A stretch of 64,000 bases of DNA from the NCBI GenBank assembly GCA_946902875.1, contig OX336338.1, positions 11,523,971-11,587,970 of the forward strand, in the 5' to 3' direction. The position numbers and the translations under genes are program-made. The notes beneath the pieces were generated by a model. It had not been told where the DNA came from, searched no databases, and saw only the letters and a list, made by a program, of their open reading frames with translations. This stretch comes from Nematopogon swammerdamellus. Lineage: Eukaryota > Arthropoda > Insecta > Lepidoptera > Adelidae. This document shows, one piece after another, positions 48,501 through 60,711 of this stretch. Every line of letters begins with the position of its first letter. The first letter of the stretch is position 1.

Positions 48501-51500
48501 AATTAAGTGGAAAATATAAATATTTTTAACCAAAAATTTTTAGTAATCCATACGCATCAACAACAACAACACACAAATTTACTTACATGTACAAATAACT
48601 GATATTTGAGCACAGCAGCTTGCGAGCGGGCGGACTTCTGACAGATAAATTCACACAGGAATTGACATAAATACAATTATATACAGTTTTTCACCGAGTT
48701 CCACGCAGCTGGATTGCCGAAATACATAATTAGGTAGTCTAATGTATAATAATGTTGTTTCAGGGCAATGGTTATGCAGACCGTGCGGAGACGGAGTGAG
48801 ACCGAAGTGTGTTCTGTGCCCCAACCTCGGAGGTGCTATGAAGTGCACACCTTCTGGTCACAAGTGGGCCCACGTAAGTTGTGTACTCTGGATACCCGAA
48901 GTATCCATCGGTTGTGCGGAAAGAATGGAGCCTATTACCAAAATATCAGCAATTCCACAATCTCGTTGGTCATTACTTTGTGTGTTGTGTCGAGAGCGCA
49001 AGGGGGCGTGCATTCAATGCTCTGTGAAAACCTGTAAGACGGCGTACCACGTGACGTGCGCATTCAAGCACGGCTTGGAGATGCGAGCCATCATTGAGGA
49101 CGAAAATGCCGATGATGGAGTAAAACTCAGGTCGTATTGTCAGAAGCACAGTGTCAACTCAAAAAAGGAAAAGAATGCTGGGTCGGGATCTGAAGAGGAC
49201 GAAGTAAAGAGGAAGCGCCGTAAAGATATGACTTCCGAAGAAAAGAGCCAAGCTCGTACTCAGAGACTGCACGAGATCGAAGGTGAATTCGACAAGCACG
49301 TGAGCATAAAGGACATCAGCACTCATCTTCTCGATGTTGACCAAGATGCCATCGGCTACATTTACAGTTACTGGAAACTGAAAAGGCGAGCGGGCCACAA
49401 CAGGCCATTGTTGCCTCCTAAGACGGACGACTCCGACATTCTATCGCACAGGCAGGAGCAGGCGGATCTGGACAAGATGAAGATGTTTGTGCAACTACGG
49501 CAGGATTTGGAGAGAGTGAGGAACTTGTGCTACATGGTGAGCCGGAGGGAGAAACTGTCGCGATCCTTCTTCCGCATGCGTGAACAGACATTTCACAAGC
49601 AAGTTGCAGTATTAACAGAACCTAAAGATTTAAGTACTCCAGTAATCTCAGCCGTTATTCAAGCCAATCATGGACCTTCAATATACGACAGAATGTATTC
49701 TCACGCTAATGCATCAGATAATTCCAATGATTTTGATGGCCTTATGGCTCGTATTGCCGGAATAGATTCAGAGGACGAGAAGAAGAAAGACATAAACGGA
49801 CTTATAAAATCAGTCAAAATGTCAAATAACCCTTACAAAAAGGTTTATGTGAATGGATCTACTCGGAGAAGTGGAAGCATGTTCAGTGGCATGTCTAGCG
49901 AGGAAAGTGCCCCTGAAATCAGCCGAGTAAGTAAATATCGCAACCGAACAATCGGCTCAAGCACCGAAGACGAGGAAAAGCCAGCTGTGTCACCAAAAAA
50001 GAAAGTGTCAACCGCTACAAAGGACAAATCACCTGCAAAGGCTGAACGTAAGAAGAGAGTGCCGTCTTCTCGACCTATGGTGGATAGCAGCAGTGAGGAA
50101 GAGGTTAAGCCCAAAATTAAAAAAGAAAAGTTTTCTGGACGCAGCCGCACTTTGAAGGCGCTGGAGCGAGAGATGAGTGTTCGTCCATCAGGCACCGATA
50201 GTGACGATCTCATGCCCATCAAGGGCTCTCGAAACATCAAATTCCCCGTCGACATTTATTCTGACAGCACTGACACAAGCACCCATACTAAAGTAGAAGA
50301 TTTCAGTGCAGATAAATCACCGAATGCTACTAATGATTCTCAGCAGCAGTTGCCGAGGACTAAAGCTGCCATGAAACAATTCATACCCCTAAAGTCTGAA
50401 CGAGAAAAAGTTCGCGTAAACAGAAGAGGAAGAAAACCTTCAAGCTCCAAAGAAAAACTACCAGATTCTGATGATGAGGCTAAGAACAAAGAAAACATTA
50501 CATTTTCAAAGAGTAAGGACTACCCGACAGACCTTATCGTGCCTCAGAGGCAAGCGGCAAAGAAGGCTTCAGAGAATATGCGCTCTACTACAAAACCAAA
50601 AGATGCAGAACTCACAGTGGACACTCCCAAGCCATTAATCCCCACTGAAGAAACCAAACTGAAGCAAAAGCCAAAATTGAAGGCTAAAGATAAAGATATA
50701 ACTATCGCCAAAGATCAGAACAGAAAGAAGACCTCATCTGGTGATTCCCTAGACTTTGACAAGGATGACAAGGATGGTAATGAACAGATCGCATATGTTC
50801 CACAGAGACAAGCAGCTAAGAAGGCTGCGGCGCACATTAAGAGCGGGCTAGGCACCAAACTCGTCAACACAGATGTAAGCGAGGAGAGCAAGAAGAAGGA
50901 GTGCGAGAGTGGCAAGCGCTCTCCACGAAAAGATGAGGACAAACAGTCTAAGACATCATCTCGGTCGAGTTCCAGCTCCTCTTCCAACTCCAGCTCTAGT
51001 AGTTACTCCTCGTCTAGCAGCTCCGAGGATGAGGACGACAAGTCCGCTTCTTCCAAGAGCCTCGACATTAAGCCGCAGCAGCCGAGGCAGCAATCACTAT
51101 TTTCGCCGCCAGCACCGAGACCGAGTGTGGACTTGCCCTTTCTCGACAAGGTGTCTAGACCTCTCTCGTCCTCGAGCGCGTCCAGTGATTCTGACAGCCT
51201 CAAGGGTTGGGGAAGGTCAGTATCTCGAAGCCCTACCCATAAGAGAGGAAAACCCCTTAGAAATGAATCCAGCAGCATATCGGACGAATCCTCTCACAAG
51301 GCCCCGGACAAGAAGCTTAAAACTTCCGAGCGGCGGTCCGAGTGTAGGATACCATCACCGACTGCTGAAAGAGAGGAACGGGGCAGAACCGGCGATGCGC
51401 GTGCTGCCGCACGTACTCGGACCAGAAGCACTACATCAGGTGGAAATTTGTTTGACCACCGAGATACCGGACCCAGAAAATCAATTGCAGATGATTCCAG

Positions 51501-54500
51501 TCATTCTCATGCACAAAATAAACTTACCAAGGAGGCCAACGAGTCCAGTGAACCTTCGACTGCGCAGTGGAAAACGAGCGAAGCGCTAAACCTTAAAACG
51601 AGTGACCGTCGCCTCGGTGCCACCAGAGATGAAGTTAAAGCATTGGGAGATAATAACACTAACCGGACTCAGACTTCTCATGTTTTGGAGGATATAGAGG
51701 AAAAAGATTCTCCAAAACGCAAATCTAACAAGCCTCAGAAAATTGTAGATCCTTCTCAAAGGCGAGCTAGCATGTCGCTCAAACGAACGAGCATAGGGAG
51801 TCCTTCTAAGGAGGGCCGCAATCAAAAGGAGACAGAGAGTAAACAACCTGATTTGTTCAAATCTTCCCACATGCAACGTCAGAGTATATCACCTAAGACA
51901 GGCGCATCACCCAACAAAGCTAAGCAGCAGAAATTATCTGAACTTAGTTCACAGTTAGAGAATTCATCAAAATTAGATGAATCAAAACAGTGGGGTCCAC
52001 TCAAGAAGTCATCGAGCCCAACACGTCCACCACCACCTATAGAAAAATTCGGAGATACGGAAAAGTACATTACTGAAGACAAATCAGTAGATTCAGATTC
52101 AGCTGAAAAGAGCATTAAAATGATAGCTAAAATTCAAGCAAACCTGAATGAAAATACTATGATAAAGTCTCCAAAGACTCCGATGGATGCGAGTACTGAT
52201 GTTGAAACAATGGACATGGAAACTACTCACCCTGTGCACAAAGTGAGGAAGCGAGCAACATCTGCACTCGAGTTACAGAAGAAGTTCCAAATTGGTTCGG
52301 CGCGAGTCCCAGAAACTAGCGCCACTCTCTCCACTGTGGAAGTGAACAAGGTCGGCGAACCATACAAAAAGATTCAGCCGGCAGGTATCAATAACTATCC
52401 CAACAGATCCATATTCTCCCCTCAACCAACTATGAAAGATAACACATGCAATGATCTTTTCGAGTTTGGAAATAACATTCTGGCAGTTGATGATTCTGTT
52501 AGCGATGGTTTTGGCAATGAGGAAATAATGAAACCATTTTCGTTTAATTCCGAATTTTTGTTCAAAGAAGATTCCAAAGAAGACAGAGGTGTTCAGGAAA
52601 CTCTGAATTTAGTAGAGAAGTTGAGAATGACATTGAGTTCTAAGAAACCTACAGTAGACAATACTGAGGAGGCTTCGAGCATGCAGCTTGATGAAAAAGA
52701 ATCACTAAATCGGCAGGAAGATGTCGACCAAATAAATGAAGATAAAGAAAGCGAAACCCAACCTTCTCCTGTCGAATCTTCTGGTGACGTGGACAAATCG
52801 CAGACATCTATGCTTTCCAATGCTCCATCCAACGATAGCACTGAGGATGCTCCCCAAGATCAATCAACACAGGAGGACACTGCACCAGGCGGCGCAACCA
52901 CACCTGATTTGGATGTTCGTGAGAAGTGGCATCATATACCATTATCTTCTTCTGATTCACATGTGCACATTGAAGACTCTCACAATGTAAAGTATGATGA
53001 TAAACACTATGAGGAAAAACAATATAATGAAAAACTATATGATGGGAAACCAAGGGATGACGATGATAAACAAGGGGATGATGATGAGAAACAATATGAT
53101 GAGGCTCAATGTGATGAGAAACAATATAGTGATAAACAATATGAGGACAAGCAGTATGAGGAGAAGCAATACGAAGAGAAGCAATACAATGACAAGCAAT
53201 ATGAAGAGAAGCAATATGTTGAAAAGCATTACAATGAGAAGCTTTATGAAGAAGAGAAAGAGTATGAAGAAAAACAGTATAATGAAAAAATATATGATGA
53301 AAAGCAATACGAAGAACACTCACAGTACCATCACCACCATATGGAAAGTCATTCATTGGAGAAACATTCAGCAGCATTGTCCCACGACATGCAAGGCTCT
53401 GCTGAACAAGACAACTTCAGGGATAATGTATCCAAACAAAGCGATGATTCCCGCTCTATTATTGAACAATCAGTCAATAGCAATGATCAAGACACGATGA
53501 TGCAAGAATCCATAAGGTCTCAGAGTTACGATAACAACAATTCTTTGCCGCAGTCAGATTGTGCCACAATATCTTCACCATATAGAGAGGCAGACAATAG
53601 AAGTGAATCAAAATGGGGAGAAAGTAAGATTACACAGAGGAGATCCTCTGCTTCAAGCACAAATTCAGAGGCTTCTGTGTGTTCCCAGAAGATGCAAATA
53701 AAATCACATCTACCACATGGGGTACACCCACCGGGAATGATACAAGAGATGGAATATGCAAACATGCCACCATTCCCTTGTCCACAGCTTGAATCAATCC
53801 CTTATGGCGCCTTCTCCTCAGAAGCATCTCCATTTGTGACACACGGCACAGTGTCACTTTTCCAAGCTGGGACATCGGCTCAATTACCATTGCAGTCACC
53901 AGGAGCAGGACTCTATCCACCCAACTTGGGCATACCTTATAGCAGTACCTCTATTATTCCGACATTATCCAAACCATTCACAACAATGTGTGCTGCTTTT
54001 GCGACATCCTCACAAAACTTAGTATTGACTGCCCCGATGATAGCTCCTCCGACTCCGAAACCACTTGAGCAGTCTCCTCGGGATGATATGGACCTTTCCA
54101 CTGAGAAATCATTTTCGGTGCAGGCATCTCCCACTCCCAGTGCAGACTCTTTCAATGATGCGAGCAGTGGTAGATGTGTCATATCCAAGTTATCTAACGA
54201 AAGTACTGACACAATTTGTACACAGTCCACCCTAGAATCTAGAAGTTCCAATAAAGTAATGAGAATATCGACAAGATATCTTGGGCAAACTATTAAAACT
54301 CCACCAAAAAGCCCTGGAATCTCACCAAAAAGACCAGAATCTATCAAATCAAACACAAGCAAAAGATCCACTTCAAGTAAAAACAACCGAGCTCGCGGTC
54401 GAGGACGCTCTAAAACTCGAGGTGGTCAGCCTATGCATGGTTTTCCTACTGGAAATGTAGATTTCCTCGGTAATTCAATACACAGTAAATTAGTCGGAAC

Positions 54501-56325
54501 AGTATATGAACTTGACTTCGACGAGGAGACAGCTAACGATGGTGTGGATTTGAAGGCCATGCGTGAGAGAAGACGATCGATCGACGTTCACGATCGAAAA
54601 TCCGAAAATTCATTCAAAGATTCATCTCAATCTCCACGTGTTCCAAGCCCAATCCAGCAATCGGGCAAAGGGCTGACACCGCAGAGAGCAGAACCTAAAG
54701 AGGTGAGACCTCCAACCCCAATGAGTGAAATTCAAAACTCAGCAGAAGGGTCACCTCACTCTAGGGCGTCTTCAGAACCCACACAGTTTCCAGCTATAGT
54801 ACAGCCCGTTTTACCAGGGCCAGTAGACATGCGACGTTACCAGCCACTCGAAACTCCTACACCTACCAGGGAACCGTTCCACAGCCATCTCCTCGGCACT
54901 TTTGAAACGGTCACCTCTCATCAGCCATTGGTTGAAATAGATGAAGATATAGAAAAGGAACTACACACAGCTCTGATGGCGAGCAACAGTAACCCTGATG
55001 CATCACCGACTAAGTCGCCAATCCCAGAGGTAATCGAACCACCTATTCCCTACACTCCGGAGACTCCACTACCAAAGGTGTCATTGTCGGACTCAAGGAA
55101 TCAGCTGAAAGTTAAAATCAAGGGACCATTTCGCGATGCCAATTACTGTGCTTCTGTGCAGCCGGTCATTCCACAGCCACCGCAACCTGCTTACGAACCT
55201 CCACCGGGAATACTGGGCACTCCCAGCGCAGTCGCTTCCGTCACTTCAGCCATGTTGACGGGCACTTCCAACTTGCGGAGAATGCGCAAGAAGGAACTTC
55301 TGCGACAGTACTGGACGCAAGATATGAACATGGATGACCCCGCCGGCAACCCACCAATGGGGAGTGTGCCGCCTCCCATCCAACAATCCCCATTGAGCCG
55401 CACCATTATAACGATCCCTAAAGCCGTCGCATCCATGACTACTATTCCAACTAGAGAGGATTATAAGGCAGTTGTCGATGCTAACATGGAAAAGAAAAAA
55501 CGAAAAACTGCTGGAGAGCGGGAACTCCGTCACCTACAAGTTAGCATGAATGATGATTTGGACACTTCGGATGAAGTCCATTTGCCGAATTTTAGCGGGA
55601 CACTCTCTCAACCCGCTTCTCGTAAAGCTAGAGGACGAGCGGCTTCCACGAAACCGAATAAGGCTCCTCCGGCTCCTGCCACACCCAAATTGAAAATTAA
55701 AATTTCCAACATCGTCCAGCCGGTTCCCACAGAGGAGCCGGTTAGTGGGTTCCAATTTCGTCCACCTAAGAAGAGATTGGCTCCTAAGGAAGTGACACCT
55801 CCCACACCCAGCTATGAAGACCTGCGTCGGGAAAGCATGAAGTACAGAAAAATGATGATGGCCGATTTTGATGATGGCAAAAAGGAAAAGAAGCACAAAC
55901 TGAAAGTTGAAAAAGCCGAAAAGAAGAAAAAGAAGAAAGGCAAGAAGGCAGAGAAGATGCAAGTGGTGAACAGAAAGAGCGACAGCGTCACCAAACTTGT
56001 GATAAAGATAACGAGGAACAAGGAGGAGGGAGACAGCGCCCGGGTGGACTCGGCTGCCCGACCACCACCTCCTGTCGACCCCTTCGAATACGATCCCTCC
56101 GCACCCGACCCCCTCGCAATCGACACACCCTCCTACTCGGAATCGTGCGGCCTGCGCAAAGTGAGGACTTCTAAAGTCACCCCCATCCGGTTAAAACTGG
56201 CTCGCAGCGCTGAGGGCTCCGGCTATGTGATGAAGGAGACAGCGAAGGGGAGCGGAAGCGGCGCCGCTCCCTCCCCCGCCGCTGATGATCCTATCCCCCT
56301 CACCAAACATTGTGAAGTGAGATGA
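36522..56325 (+). CDS. rno: PHD finger protein rhinoceros (JADE-family chromatin regulator)
   Basis: Coding exons are 36522-36697, 41033-41227, 44078-44294, 47499-47688 and 48764-56325. All junctions keep phase and total 8340 nt, giving 2779 residues. Residues about 30-200 are the EPL1-like region ([44 protein letters not shown]). A C4HC3 PHD finger follows at about 223-273 ([35 protein letters not shown]). Then comes an extended PHD at about 276-390 ([41 protein letters not shown]). The remainder is low complexity: serine-rich near 990, a pentapeptide repeat near 1670-1780 and a lysine-rich block near 2640. This matches fly Rhinoceros, a nuclear histone-reading factor that restrains EGFR signalling in the eye; JADE proteins scaffold HBO1 acetyltransferase complexes. 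Fly Rno is a little longer. The start is the first ATG in the acceptor-preceded exon that opens the conserved frame. Confidence 0.95.
38130..38810 (+). repeat. Degenerate tandem repeat in rno intron 1
   Basis: The phrase GCACTTGGTGTAGCTTTCCA, then a TATGATTATGCGATATTGTACAT-like end, recurs imperfectly near 38140, 38247, 38298, 38505 and 38690. The spacing is irregular and interrupted, so this is an old decaying array. Confidence 0.55.
39765..40105 (+). mobile_element. SINE-like repeat in rno intron 1
   Basis: The head GCCTCAGTAGCTCAGTGG resembles a tRNA A-box and CTTGGTTCGAATTTCAAG a degraded B-box. The body TTACTAGATGGCTTAAACCG, then ATTGGTACCACCG and GTCCAGTATAGCCGGCA, links it to the copies at 351, 13255 and 20925. 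Confidence 0.65.
40241..40391 (+). mobile_element. Short Helitron-like element
   Basis: It starts A|TCTACTATGTAAATAAAAAT and ends GCGGAGCCGCGGGCAAAGCTAG|T, with an internal GCGG-rich palindrome just before CTAG. The A/T insertion context, TC start and CTAG end agree with Helitron rules. At 151 bp it can only be non-autonomous. Confidence 0.6.
41530..42600 (+). other. Middle of rno intron 2: unclassified repeat-like sequence
   Basis: Around 41760-41830 the text TGTGTGTCCGTCCGTACAGC, then CCGATTTCTATTAAAATTCA, resembles dispersed-repeat 3' ends. A locally GC-rich block at 42375-42450 (CGGGGCGAGTGGGAGGAGGG) is flanked by AT-rich DNA. No coding exon is supported. Confidence 0.35.
42885..43210 (+). 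repeat. Dispersed repeat with GTCTGTCTGTCTGTCGGTC core
   Basis: Starts GCTTCCGTATCTGTCGTACG, has the GTCTGTC run and TGTATCTCTTGAGCCGTAAT, and ends GGAACCCTCGGTGTGCGAGT followed by TTGGCCGGTTTT. This is the type of interspersed repeat common in Lepidoptera; fragments at 35690 and 48270 are related. Confidence 0.6.
43256..43495 (-). repeat. Dispersed repeat, inverted relative to the copy at 63720-63970
   Basis: The reverse complement carries GTTCCTCCATAACTCTTAAA, GACACAGGATATAGGCTAAA and GGTTACGCTAAGATATG. These match 63750-63865 in the same order. Confidence 0.65.
44369..45110 (+). repeat. 132-bp tandem array, about 5.6 units, in rno intron 3
   Basis: The word AGATACTGTAAATTGCTTAC starts at 44501, 44633, 44765, 44897 (one base changed) and 45029 (one base changed), with a diverged first start at 44369. 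That is exactly 132 bp apart every time. The inner units are nearly identical and the two outer units carry the differences. The array starts about 75 bp after the exon-3 donor. Each unit includes GGGATATCGTCCACAATGAT and CAGGAGACAACACTGCCCGA. Confidence 0.95.
45170..45347. mobile_element. Foldback element with ~75-bp arms
   Basis: The left arm AAAACCCCCGACCCTTAAAA, continuing AATAATTTCCGTTTACTT and GGACCGCTAAGTAAAT, is mirrored on the right as its reverse complement. The spacer is about 30 bp. The dispersed repeat at 45350-45625 abuts it. Confidence 0.85.
45350..45625 (+). repeat. Dispersed repeat ending in a GGAGGTT hairpin
   Basis: CAAATCGGTCCATCCGTTTG and a run of ACAGACAC words lead to GTCAAACTTATAACAACCCT, then CCGTTTTTTTCGTCGGAGG. 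The final AACCCTCCG/CGGAGGTT palindrome resembles the outer end of the foldback at 45170, so the two may form one element. Confidence 0.55.
46430..47245 (-). mobile_element. 5'-truncated non-LTR retrotransposon (RT C-terminus)
   Basis: The minus-strand frame, readable from about 47240, begins [15 protein letters not shown]. It continues [19 protein letters not shown], then [16 protein letters not shown] and ends near 46455. This is the end of the palm and thumb of a jockey/Rex-like RT with the usual YCLTVWGG block. The frame stays open for over 250 codons, so it is fairly young. It is a different family from the CR1-like copies. Confidence 0.75.
47255..47385 (+). repeat. Single arm of the palindromic MITE family
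   Basis: GGCATGGCATTCGCAACATC, GCATGCAACTGAATG, GTTAGACACCGCATATG and CCACATGTCGCACTC match the left arm at 13972 in order. Confidence 0.6.
47690..48763 (+). other. rno intron 4: repeats only
   Basis: AT-rich. At 48270-48410 it has a GGGTTCCGTAGCAAGCGACC-type dispersed repeat fragment. Near 48430-48500 it has a short tandem duplication of AAGCAACTATTAATAGAGGC. The acceptor is AATGTTGTTTCAG. Confidence 0.6.
52985..53335 (+). repeat. rno: In-frame pentapeptide repeat region of rno
   Basis: About 20 imperfect Yx[13 protein letters not shown]-type units lie in tandem (residues about 1668-1782 of the predicted protein). Variants such as [17 protein letters not shown] are present. A serine/aspartate stretch precedes it and [11 protein letters not shown] follows. 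The period is 15 nt. The units are strongly charged and likely disordered or helical; no function is known to me. Confidence 0.9.
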
Positions 56326-56622
56326 TATCAAGTGTCCAACACTAAACTTCATCATTAATCTCCGAAAGCTCTAGTTTAATCTTTAACATTTGTTACTGTA
56401 CATTTAGTAAGCGATATGTAGTGTTAGTGAGTAATTATAATTAATTAAATGTAAACAATGTGTAATGTTAGTTTATATGCTACATGCACTGCTGACATAA
56501 ATGAACATTGTTGTATTCAATAGATTAAGTTATATTATATGTGTTAAGTTTCTTGCACTGGTAAGTTTTCATATTGATTTGATAATATTTTGGTTATCCT
56601 TCCAGACAAAAAACTCTGATAA

Positions 56623-56628
56623 CAATAA
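56623..56628 (+). terminator. rno: polyadenylation signal of rno
   Basis: AATAAA in AACAATAAAGACTAG lies about 300 bases after the TGA. A weaker downstream AATAAA near 56708 is an alternative. Confidence 0.5.
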
Positions 56629-57202
56629 AGACTAGTTCCACAGAGTCTAGTTCGATTTGACTTTGCACAGAAATTGAACTCTTGAGATTGGAAAAAAATA
56701 TATAAAATAAATAAAAATGACTTAAAACTTTTATATTGTTACAATATTGGCATTTACAAAAAAGATCCTAAGCATGATGCAGTTATTATACACATTTTGA
56801 AACATATTTTTTATTAATTTAGATCACAAGCTGTTCCATTCTAATAAACCATACACACTTCTCTTCTTCTACCCACTTCGCTATGCAAATCATCCTTCAC
56901 AATTACAAGAATTACTTTAGTTACATTTTAAATTTTTTTGTCAATATATTATACAAAATCAGGAATTATTCTAGACAAACTTTACCAATATTATTTTTAT
57001 TTATAACTTCTATTGCTAAATAAAGTTCGCCCTTCACCTCTGGGAACATTACCTAAAAGAATCCCTCCCCTATTCAACTGTGACCTTGAAATGGACCGCT
57101 TCATTGACAAAAATTCATTTTGGAAAAAATTTCCATTAAACTGTATGACCTAAGGAATCGATTGTATTTACAGATAATTATTCTAGCTGTAAATGTTTTT
57201 TT

Positions 57203-57345
57203 TTATAAATCAAATAGAAAGTGTCGAAATGAGCCCGCGATGGCTTCAATATATATATATGAGCTTAGCGTCGATCTTGACAGGCCTAGGTTCTTGAAGA
57301 TACTGTAGAGCGACTTTGCTGCTAGTCCTATTGCTAACAAAATTA
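57203..57345 (-). mobile_element. Remnant of the RLE-type element C-terminus
   Basis: The minus-strand frame reads AAKSLYSIFKNLGLSRSTLS, nearly the same as the [19 protein letters not shown] stretch at 16978-17040. Only this ~40-codon piece remains. Confidence 0.7.
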
Positions 57346-57409
57346 TTTCGTAAAGTTGTGTTATGTGAAAATCGCAACCCGCAATCACGCCCGAAAATCT
57401 ATCATAGAC

Positions 57410-58400
57410 CAAATTGTATTATAATAAAAATCAATAAATTGATAATCTAATCATACCTGTTTTGTATATATACTGCGTCTGTTATTTTTTTTACCAAAAT
57501 AAAAACTTGCACTCCCGAATACTTTTGAACTTTATCCAAGTTTCCCCCACTTTCTCTTTACATTTTTTTTAACTAAAAAATATGTTATGTAGGTGTATGG
57601 AAAGCACAATTTTATCTACTCGTTTCGAAACACTTTTAGGCTCAGAAATTTCACAAGAAACATATTCTAGCTGACTCGAAAGGTTTCACTTTTATCTGTT
57701 ATCTGACTTGACAAATTTATTAGCGATTTTTGGCGATATTTTTTTCTCATTAGGTGTAAAGAAAATACTACTCTTCTCTCGAAAATAAATAAACTTTTAT
57801 ATTTGAGCGTTTATTTGAATGGGAAAGGTTTTATTTTCGGCAAATGTCATTTCCAAAGTCGCGGCTCCTAATTCCGACATTTAATACGACACTCGCCCAC
57901 AAATTACTAATTAAACTTTTTTTTTTATTCTTGTGGCCTTGAACATCTGGAGTTAGTGGTACCGACGTGTAGGTAATTGATTGTACTTTATAAAGTGTCT
58001 TTGCACACTTCTAAGTGAGATAGAAGGTAAAAATTACTTTGTTCGAGAATGTAGCTGGGCCGACATCGGCCCTGCGGCAGGCGAAGCGCAGGCCATTTTG
58101 GGCCGATATAGGCTCGCCGAAGAACCATAGTTTAACCCATTCACTGGTCATTATGTTGAATTTCAAGTGAAAACAACGGAACGTAATTACTGTTTTATTA
58201 CTATTTTAACGTGTGAAACTCAAAGGGTTAATAATATTTTTACCTAATTGAATGAATTAACTGACATTACTCATCTCATTATACTCTTATTTATTTGTAT
58301 ACATTTTGTAGCTCAATTAATTTTTAATTTTCAACTTTCAAATCATACTGTCTATATTGTTGGACTGTTTTATTGTTGACAATATTTGCTAACTTGTAAA
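57410..58400. other. Intergenic DNA with one GC-rich patch
   Basis: Mostly AT-rich. At 58050-58125 the GC-rich CTGGGCCGACATCGGCCCTG, then CAGGCGAAGCGCAGGCC and GGGCCGATATAGG, can fold on itself. No exon is recognisable. Confidence 0.4.
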
Positions 58401-58416
58401 TTAATGTGCAGATACT

Positions 58417-58682
58417 ATATGAAATAAATTTAATAATTTATGAAATTTTTTCGTGATTATTTTTATACATAGGTATACTTATTTTGTAATATTAAATTTA
58501 CCGTATTGATAAATTATATCACTTGTAAATAAAATAAAATTTAGACATTAGGTACCTATATGAAATCACTTTAATAATTTATGAAATTTTTTTGTGATTA
58601 TTTTTGTACATTTAGATACTTTGTAATATTAAATTTAACTTGATTGATAAATTTTATCACTTGTAAATAAGGTTTAGACATT
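58417..58682 (+). repeat. Tandem duplication of a ~135-bp AT-rich unit
   Basis: TTTAATAATTTATGAAATTT, TGTGATTATTTTT, TTTTGTAATATTAAATTTA, ATCACTTGTAAATAA and TTTAGACATTA appear twice in order. The copies differ by substitutions and small indels. Confidence 0.75.
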
Positions 58683-59357
58683 ATCGGAAAGAATAAGAGA
58701 TATGAATATACTTACATTTTTTATATTTTGTATGCAATTTCACTTTATTTATTTTTTTAATACTCTTATATATTATCTATATTATGTAAATACGATTTCA
58801 GAATTATATGTAAGCCTAATTAATAATTTCATATATAAGTTTACCAATAATTCGTTTTTGTATGTGCTTGCGCAGTGGGCAAACAGTTTATATTGCATTA
58901 GTGAAGATTCACATAACAATTTGATTTATCAGTGATCCATATAGGTTTAATTAACTATACCTCTTCTCTATTTCTTTCTCTCTCAGATTTATGACACAAA
59001 ATTGTTTAGTCTCATGGCACATTGAGTCAAGTTTGTGGCCGTGAGGGAAACCTCAGGAGGAGAATAACAATAATCCATAAGTGTGATGTATAAATGAACT
59101 TTAAGCTGAACTGAAATAATGAATTATAAATTATCTTTAATGGTCTCATGGTGACTGTTTAATTATTTTAATTATTACTTTCATAATCATGATTAGTAGG
59201 TATCTACTGAAAAGCACCTACAAATGTACTAGCTGACTCTGTGTCTCCACTCTCCTTGTTTTCTTGTTAGAGGCCAGTTCAAACATTTCAAGTCAATATT
59301 CAACTGAAAAAAACTTTACATTCTAATGAGTTTATTTAAATTAAATTAAATCAATAC

Positions 59358-59420
59358 ATGCATTATAATTTATCATAAAATTGTATTTTTGCATTATAAT
59401 TTATCAGAAAATTGTATTTT
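59358..59420 (+). repeat. Two-copy ~32-bp tandem repeat
   Basis: GCATTATAATTTATCATAAA is followed by a second copy with one change (ATCAGAAAA). Both end in TTGTATTTT. Confidence 0.85.
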
Positions 59421-59429
59421 GGATTTTAA

Positions 59430-60690
59430 AAGTCTGATAAAATGCTGTGCAATTTCCATGTTTCAAAAAAACTATTTATACTGGCGTTAAAAAAATAGTT
59501 AAGCCTATAATTATTGTTGACTATCGACTGAAGCGATCCGTTCAGTTTCACTCAATGCGATTGGCATCCCCATGTATGGTGTGCTTGAGACTTGATCTGG
59601 TTTTGAAGCGCCTTGACTTGGTTGTATAAGAAGTGAATGTGAAGGTCACCTAGTTGTTGAAATAGCTCTGAAGAGACGGCCACCGACCACATCTATGTCT
59701 AACTTTATTTTCATTAAATTAAAATACCCAGACATATTAATTTTCCCACACTGTTGCATTACCAAAAACATAATGTAGGTAAGTAGCGTGTCGTCCTAAG
59801 TGAAATGGTATATCCCATGGGGAATCTCATTTGGTTTTAAATATGAATAATAGTACTAAATGATTACATATTATTAAATATTTTTATCATATTGGTGTTA
59901 GCAGTTCATGTATTATTTATTAGAGAGTCTAGTCCATCTTACAGACTTTTATACAAACACTTCATATTGAGAAAATTACAGATTTCCTTTTAAATATAGT
60001 AAACATTACACATCTTTTTAGTAACCGTATGTAGTAGTACGTTAGTACCCACACAACTGTGTGTACTGAGATTACTTGTCACATCAGTGGTTATTTTTTG
60101 AATTTATCAATTGTGCAATATTGATATTATCATAAATGAATTTGATTTAAGGATTGATGTTAAAGGACGCAAAAAAAAGTAGAGGCTCAGATGAAAGTTT
60201 GTGAATTGAACTGAACTCGCTTAATAAATAAAAATCAACTTGGATTGTACCTACCTACAGACTAACTTTAGTTAGGAAATATAAATACTTGTACTGAAGT
60301 AGAACAATGGGTTTCTGTTTCGGTAAGGCTATATAATAATATGCATTGTACTTGCAGTGATAATGTGTGCCGAGGCTCGATTATGAGTTTATTTTACTTT
60401 TCCTTGCATATGTGTGCCTGCCCATACCACGAGACCGATTTGGGGGTGGGAAGGGGGTTGTCAAAATAGCACGCTGGGGGACATGGGAGGTATTCAATGT
60501 GTGACATGGTGTTTCAAAATATAGTTTAAAAAACACACATTTCAATATTATTTTGTTCCAGTCTCAAAAATTCGACTTGACAGGCACTGTCCAATTACAC
60601 GAAAAACTATTCGCCTGGTTGTATTCAAAAGTCCACATAAATACAATAAAAGACAGCAAGTTGTGAAATACCACGTGAAAACTAGGATAC
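59430..60690. other. Intergenic, nothing recognised
   Basis: AT-rich sequence with short frames only. No transposon or exon is identified. Confidence 0.5.
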
Positions 60691-60711
60691 GGATGGGATA
60701 AGGAATCTTTC

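Noticed and set aside
50909..51589. 226-codon plus-strand ORF
   Set aside because: Shadow frame within the long rno exon, whose own frame holds the conserved protein.
53035..53319. Minus-strand ORF rich in Phe, Ile and Leu resembling a membrane protein
   Set aside because: It is the antisense of the charged pentapeptide repeat of rno. The 15-nt period without stops creates it; there is no independent evidence.
52808..53377. 189-codon minus-strand ORF rich in His, Ile and Ser
   Set aside because: Antisense shadow of the repeat and its flanks in rno.
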